From Bacteroidota bacterium (GTDB lineage Bacteria; Bacteroidota; Rhodothermia; Balneolales; HLUCCA01): 7,931 nt of DNA. The notes below the pieces were generated by a model. That model saw nothing but the letters and a program-made list of their open reading frames with translations. It ran no database searches and was not told where the DNA came from. Positions 6,698 through 7,931 of the stretch are shown here, in pieces. The position numbers and the translations under genes are program-made. The stretch's first letter is position 1; every line of letters begins with the position of its first letter. The DNA is taken from NCBI GenBank assembly GCA_003448835.1, contig DLXM01000234.1:1-7931 (forward strand), given 5' to 3'.

Positions 6698-6867
6698 AAT
6701 TATCTCCTAACAGTAATTTAACTGGCAATATGACGAAGACAGCTTATACCTGTCTGTTTCTTATAACAATTGCACGTAAATCGTGCTCCCTAACTTTTTA
6801 ACTATTTATCCAATAACCTTAAAAATATGCTGATTGTCAAGAGTTTTTTTGAAAATATTTAAGCCAA
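6698..6867 (-). promoter_or_regulatory. hisF-gltB intergenic region: possible gltB promoter and leader dyads
   Basis: A 170-bp gap between the hisF stop and gltB start. On the minus strand a perfect TTGACA (6840-6835) is followed after 17 bp by GTTATT (6817-6812), a poor -10, so a sigma-70-type promoter is possible but unproven. Downstream are two dyads in the would-be leader: GCACG-N5-CGTGC (6772-6786) and AGACAG-N7-CTGTCT (6737-6755). Either may be an operator or a leader hairpin. No U-run follows them, so they are not intrinsic terminators. No clear terminator follows hisF either, so some hisF-gltB cotranscription may occur. Confidence 0.35.
6704..6708 (-). promoter_or_regulatory. Strong Shine-Dalgarno of gltB
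   Basis: AGGAG lies 6 nt before the ATG at 6697 (AGGAGATAATTATG) and fixes the start, placing Cys13 after a 12-residue propeptide. The other starts in the window have only weak sites, so this one stands out. Confidence 0.8.
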
Positions 6868-7626
6868 TTACGTCAAACGAACTGAAATACCATTGTTTTT
6901 CATGGCATTTTTAAGTGCTGGTATTTCGATTTCTTTAAAATGAAAAATGGATGCAGCCAGAACGGCATTTGCTTTGCCAAATTTGATTGCATCTATACAG
7001 TGCTCAATGGTTCCTGCACCACCACTGGCAATTAAAGGTACCGGTACGTTCTCGCTTATAATTTTTAAGAGTTCGATGTCGAATCCGGATTTTGTGCCAT
7101 CTTTATCCATACTGGTCAACAAAATTTCACCTGCTCCTCGTTTACCAACTTCAATTGCCCACTTTAGTGCATCCAACCCTGTATTTTCAGTACCGGCTTT
7201 CGTAAATACACTCCAGTTTTCACCGGTTCTTTTTGCATCAATCGCCGCTACTATACATTGTGATCCAAATCGATCTGAAGCTTGAGTAATTAAATCAGGA
7301 TTTTTTATGATACTGCTGTTTAATGATACTTTATCAGCACCGGCTTTTAATAAATTTGAAATTTCATCCACAGAACCAATTCCACCTCCGACGGTAAACG
7401 GAATATTGATCACTTTCGAAATTTTTTCGACTAAATCAATTAAAGTTTTTCTGCGTTCATTTGTTGCTGTGATATCCAGAAATACTAATTCATCAGCTCC
7501 TTCAATACTATATCGTTTTGCTAATTCCACCGGATCTCCGGCATCTCTTAATCCTTCAAAGTTTATACCCTTCACTGTTCTGCCATTTTTTATATCCAGA
7601 CAGGGGATAATTCGATTCGAAAGCAT
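6868..7626 (-). CDS. hisF: Imidazole glycerol phosphate synthase, cyclase subunit
   Basis: HisF uses ammonia delivered by the glutaminase HisH to convert PRFAR to imidazole glycerol phosphate and AICAR, linking histidine and purine synthesis. It is a complete 252-residue beta/alpha barrel, the normal length for the family. The two catalytic aspartates are in place: D11 (IPCLDIKNG) and D130 (AAIDAKR). Phosphate-binding loops appear as VGGGIGS (79-85) and SLNSS (101-105) in the first half-barrel and IASGGAGT in the second. The ATG at 7626 has no Shine-Dalgarno, only an AT-rich upstream tract, as is common in Bacteroidota-like genomes. No hisH, hisA or hisI is adjacent: downstream is gltB and upstream a divergent regulator, so it is either an isolated his gene or the his genes are elsewhere. 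Confidence 0.97.
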   Translation of the reverse strand: MLSNRIIPCLDIKNGRTVKGINFEGLRDAGDPVELAKRYSIEGADELVFLDITATNERRKTLIDLVEKISKVINIPFTVGGGIGSVDEISNLLKAGADKVSLNSSIIKNPDLITQASDRFGSQCIVAAIDAKRTGENWSVFTKAGTENTGLDALKWAIEVGKRGAGEILLTSMDKDGTKSGFDIELLKIISENVPVPLIASGGAGTIEHCIDAIKFGKANAVLAASIFHFKEIEIPALKNAMKNNGISVRLT

Positions 7627-7688
7627 ATAATAATTTTAAATTTTTATTTTCTAAATTTACGAAGTTTAGACGGATGAACACATTTTTG

Positions 7689-7696
7689 TATCTTTG
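7689..7696 (+). promoter_or_regulatory. Bacteroidota-type -7 promoter element before the DtxR-family gene
   Basis: TATCTTTG matches the Bacteroidota -7 consensus TAnnTTTG exactly. A degenerate -33 (TTTA, 7665-7668) lies 20 bp upstream, a normal distance. Transcription would start at about 7700-7703, on or next to the ATG at 7701, so the mRNA would be leaderless or nearly so. The 74-bp space 7627-7700 also has to hold the divergent hisF promoter; on the minus strand TAAATTTA (7659-7652) is a one-mismatch -7 candidate for it. Confidence 0.45.
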
Positions 7697-7700
7697 AAAG

Positions 7701-7931
7701 ATGAATAACCATATCAGAACGAAACTTAGTGAGTCGCAAGAGGATTACCTTAAGCACATTTTTTTACTTTCAGAAAGTACTCATAGAGTTACAACTCAAT
7801 CACTTGCAGATCATCTGAAAGTGAAACCTGCTTCAGTTACAGGGATGATCAAAAAACTTGCTGATGTGAATCTGATCATCTATGAACGCTATAAAGGGGT
7901 CCAGCTCACAGAATCCGGCGAAAAAGTTGCG
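7701..7931 (+). CDS. DtxR/MntR-family metal-dependent transcriptional regulator, N-terminal part (runs off the right edge)
   Basis: 77 codons, open to the window end. These proteins bind Fe(II) or Mn(II) and repress metal uptake genes. Residues 10-24 (SESQEDYLKHIFLLS) are the family's first helix. Residues 30-77 form the winged helix-turn-helix (VTTQSLADHLKVKPASVTGM, then IKKLADVNLIIYERYKGVQL and TESGEKVA), with the usual PxSVT recognition-helix start and the Y-x-x-Y-x-GV-x-LT wing. D15 aligns with Asp8 of B. subtilis MntR (Met10 in DtxR), which hints at a manganese-type sensor. K18 stands where MntR has Glu11, so metal preference cannot be fixed from this part. The dimerisation domain is outside the window. 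The gene is divergent from hisF; upstream TTTGAAAG gives little ribosome site. Confidence 0.88.
   Translation, partial: MNNHIRTKLSESQEDYLKHIFLLSESTHRVTTQSLADHLKVKPASVTGMIKKLADVNLIIYERYKGVQLTESGEKVA

Noticed and set aside
6840..6867. Intrinsic terminator after hisF
   Set aside because: The sequence is A/T-rich with runs of A and T but no stem of useful length before a T-run on the minus strand.
6947..7630. Plus-strand open frames opposite hisF (6947-7285, 7307-7630)
   Set aside because: Their composition is that expected from the complement of a conserved barrel gene, and they show no family features of their own.

Overview
The window reads as a stretch of AT-rich bacterial chromosome (roughly 40% G+C by eye). 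It carries ordinary amino-acid biosynthesis genes, nearly all on the minus strand. One divergent regulator gene is on the plus strand at the right edge. A TAnnTTTG element directly before the regulator, mostly weak Shine-Dalgarno sequences, and the style of the GltB, DapB and DapD proteins suggest a Bacteroidota/Balneolota/Rhodothermota-type organism. That placement is an inference; no rRNA or other phylogenetic marker is present. I see no mobile element, CRISPR array, tRNA or phage gene.

In minus-strand transcription order (right to left): hisF (imidazole glycerol phosphate synthase cyclase subunit, 7626-6868); a 170-bp leader with a possible promoter and two small dyads; the glutamate synthase large-subunit locus gltB (6697-2264); a weak terminator-like hairpin; a lysine riboswitch (about 2232-2035) with its downstream leader; dapB (1906-1217); dapA (1207-269); and the 5' part of dapD (272 to beyond position 1). 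dapB and dapA are 9 bp apart, and the dapA stop overlaps the dapD start as ATGA. The three therefore look like one translationally coupled operon for the aspartate-semialdehyde to N-succinyl-amino-ketopimelate part of the DAP/lysine pathway, controlled by lysine through the riboswitch. On the plus strand, 7701 to the window end encodes the N-terminal winged helix of a DtxR/MntR-family metalloregulator.

The most notable observation is that gltB is interrupted. A single in-frame TAG at 5737-5735 replaces the residue after the conserved MEPWDG motif, where a proline is normally found. The same frame then stays open for more than 1,150 codons of well-conserved glutamate synthase. This could be a recent nonsense mutation, a sequencing error, or stop-codon readthrough. 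A perfect 7-bp stem-loop lies 14 nt after the TAG. Independently, the C-terminal part has Ile where the middle cysteine of the [3Fe-4S] cluster (C-x5-C-x4-C) should be, and it departs from family norm in the ANDYVGKG motif. No gltD gene is visible. The second useful result is the lysine riboswitch, which no protein-level annotation would show.
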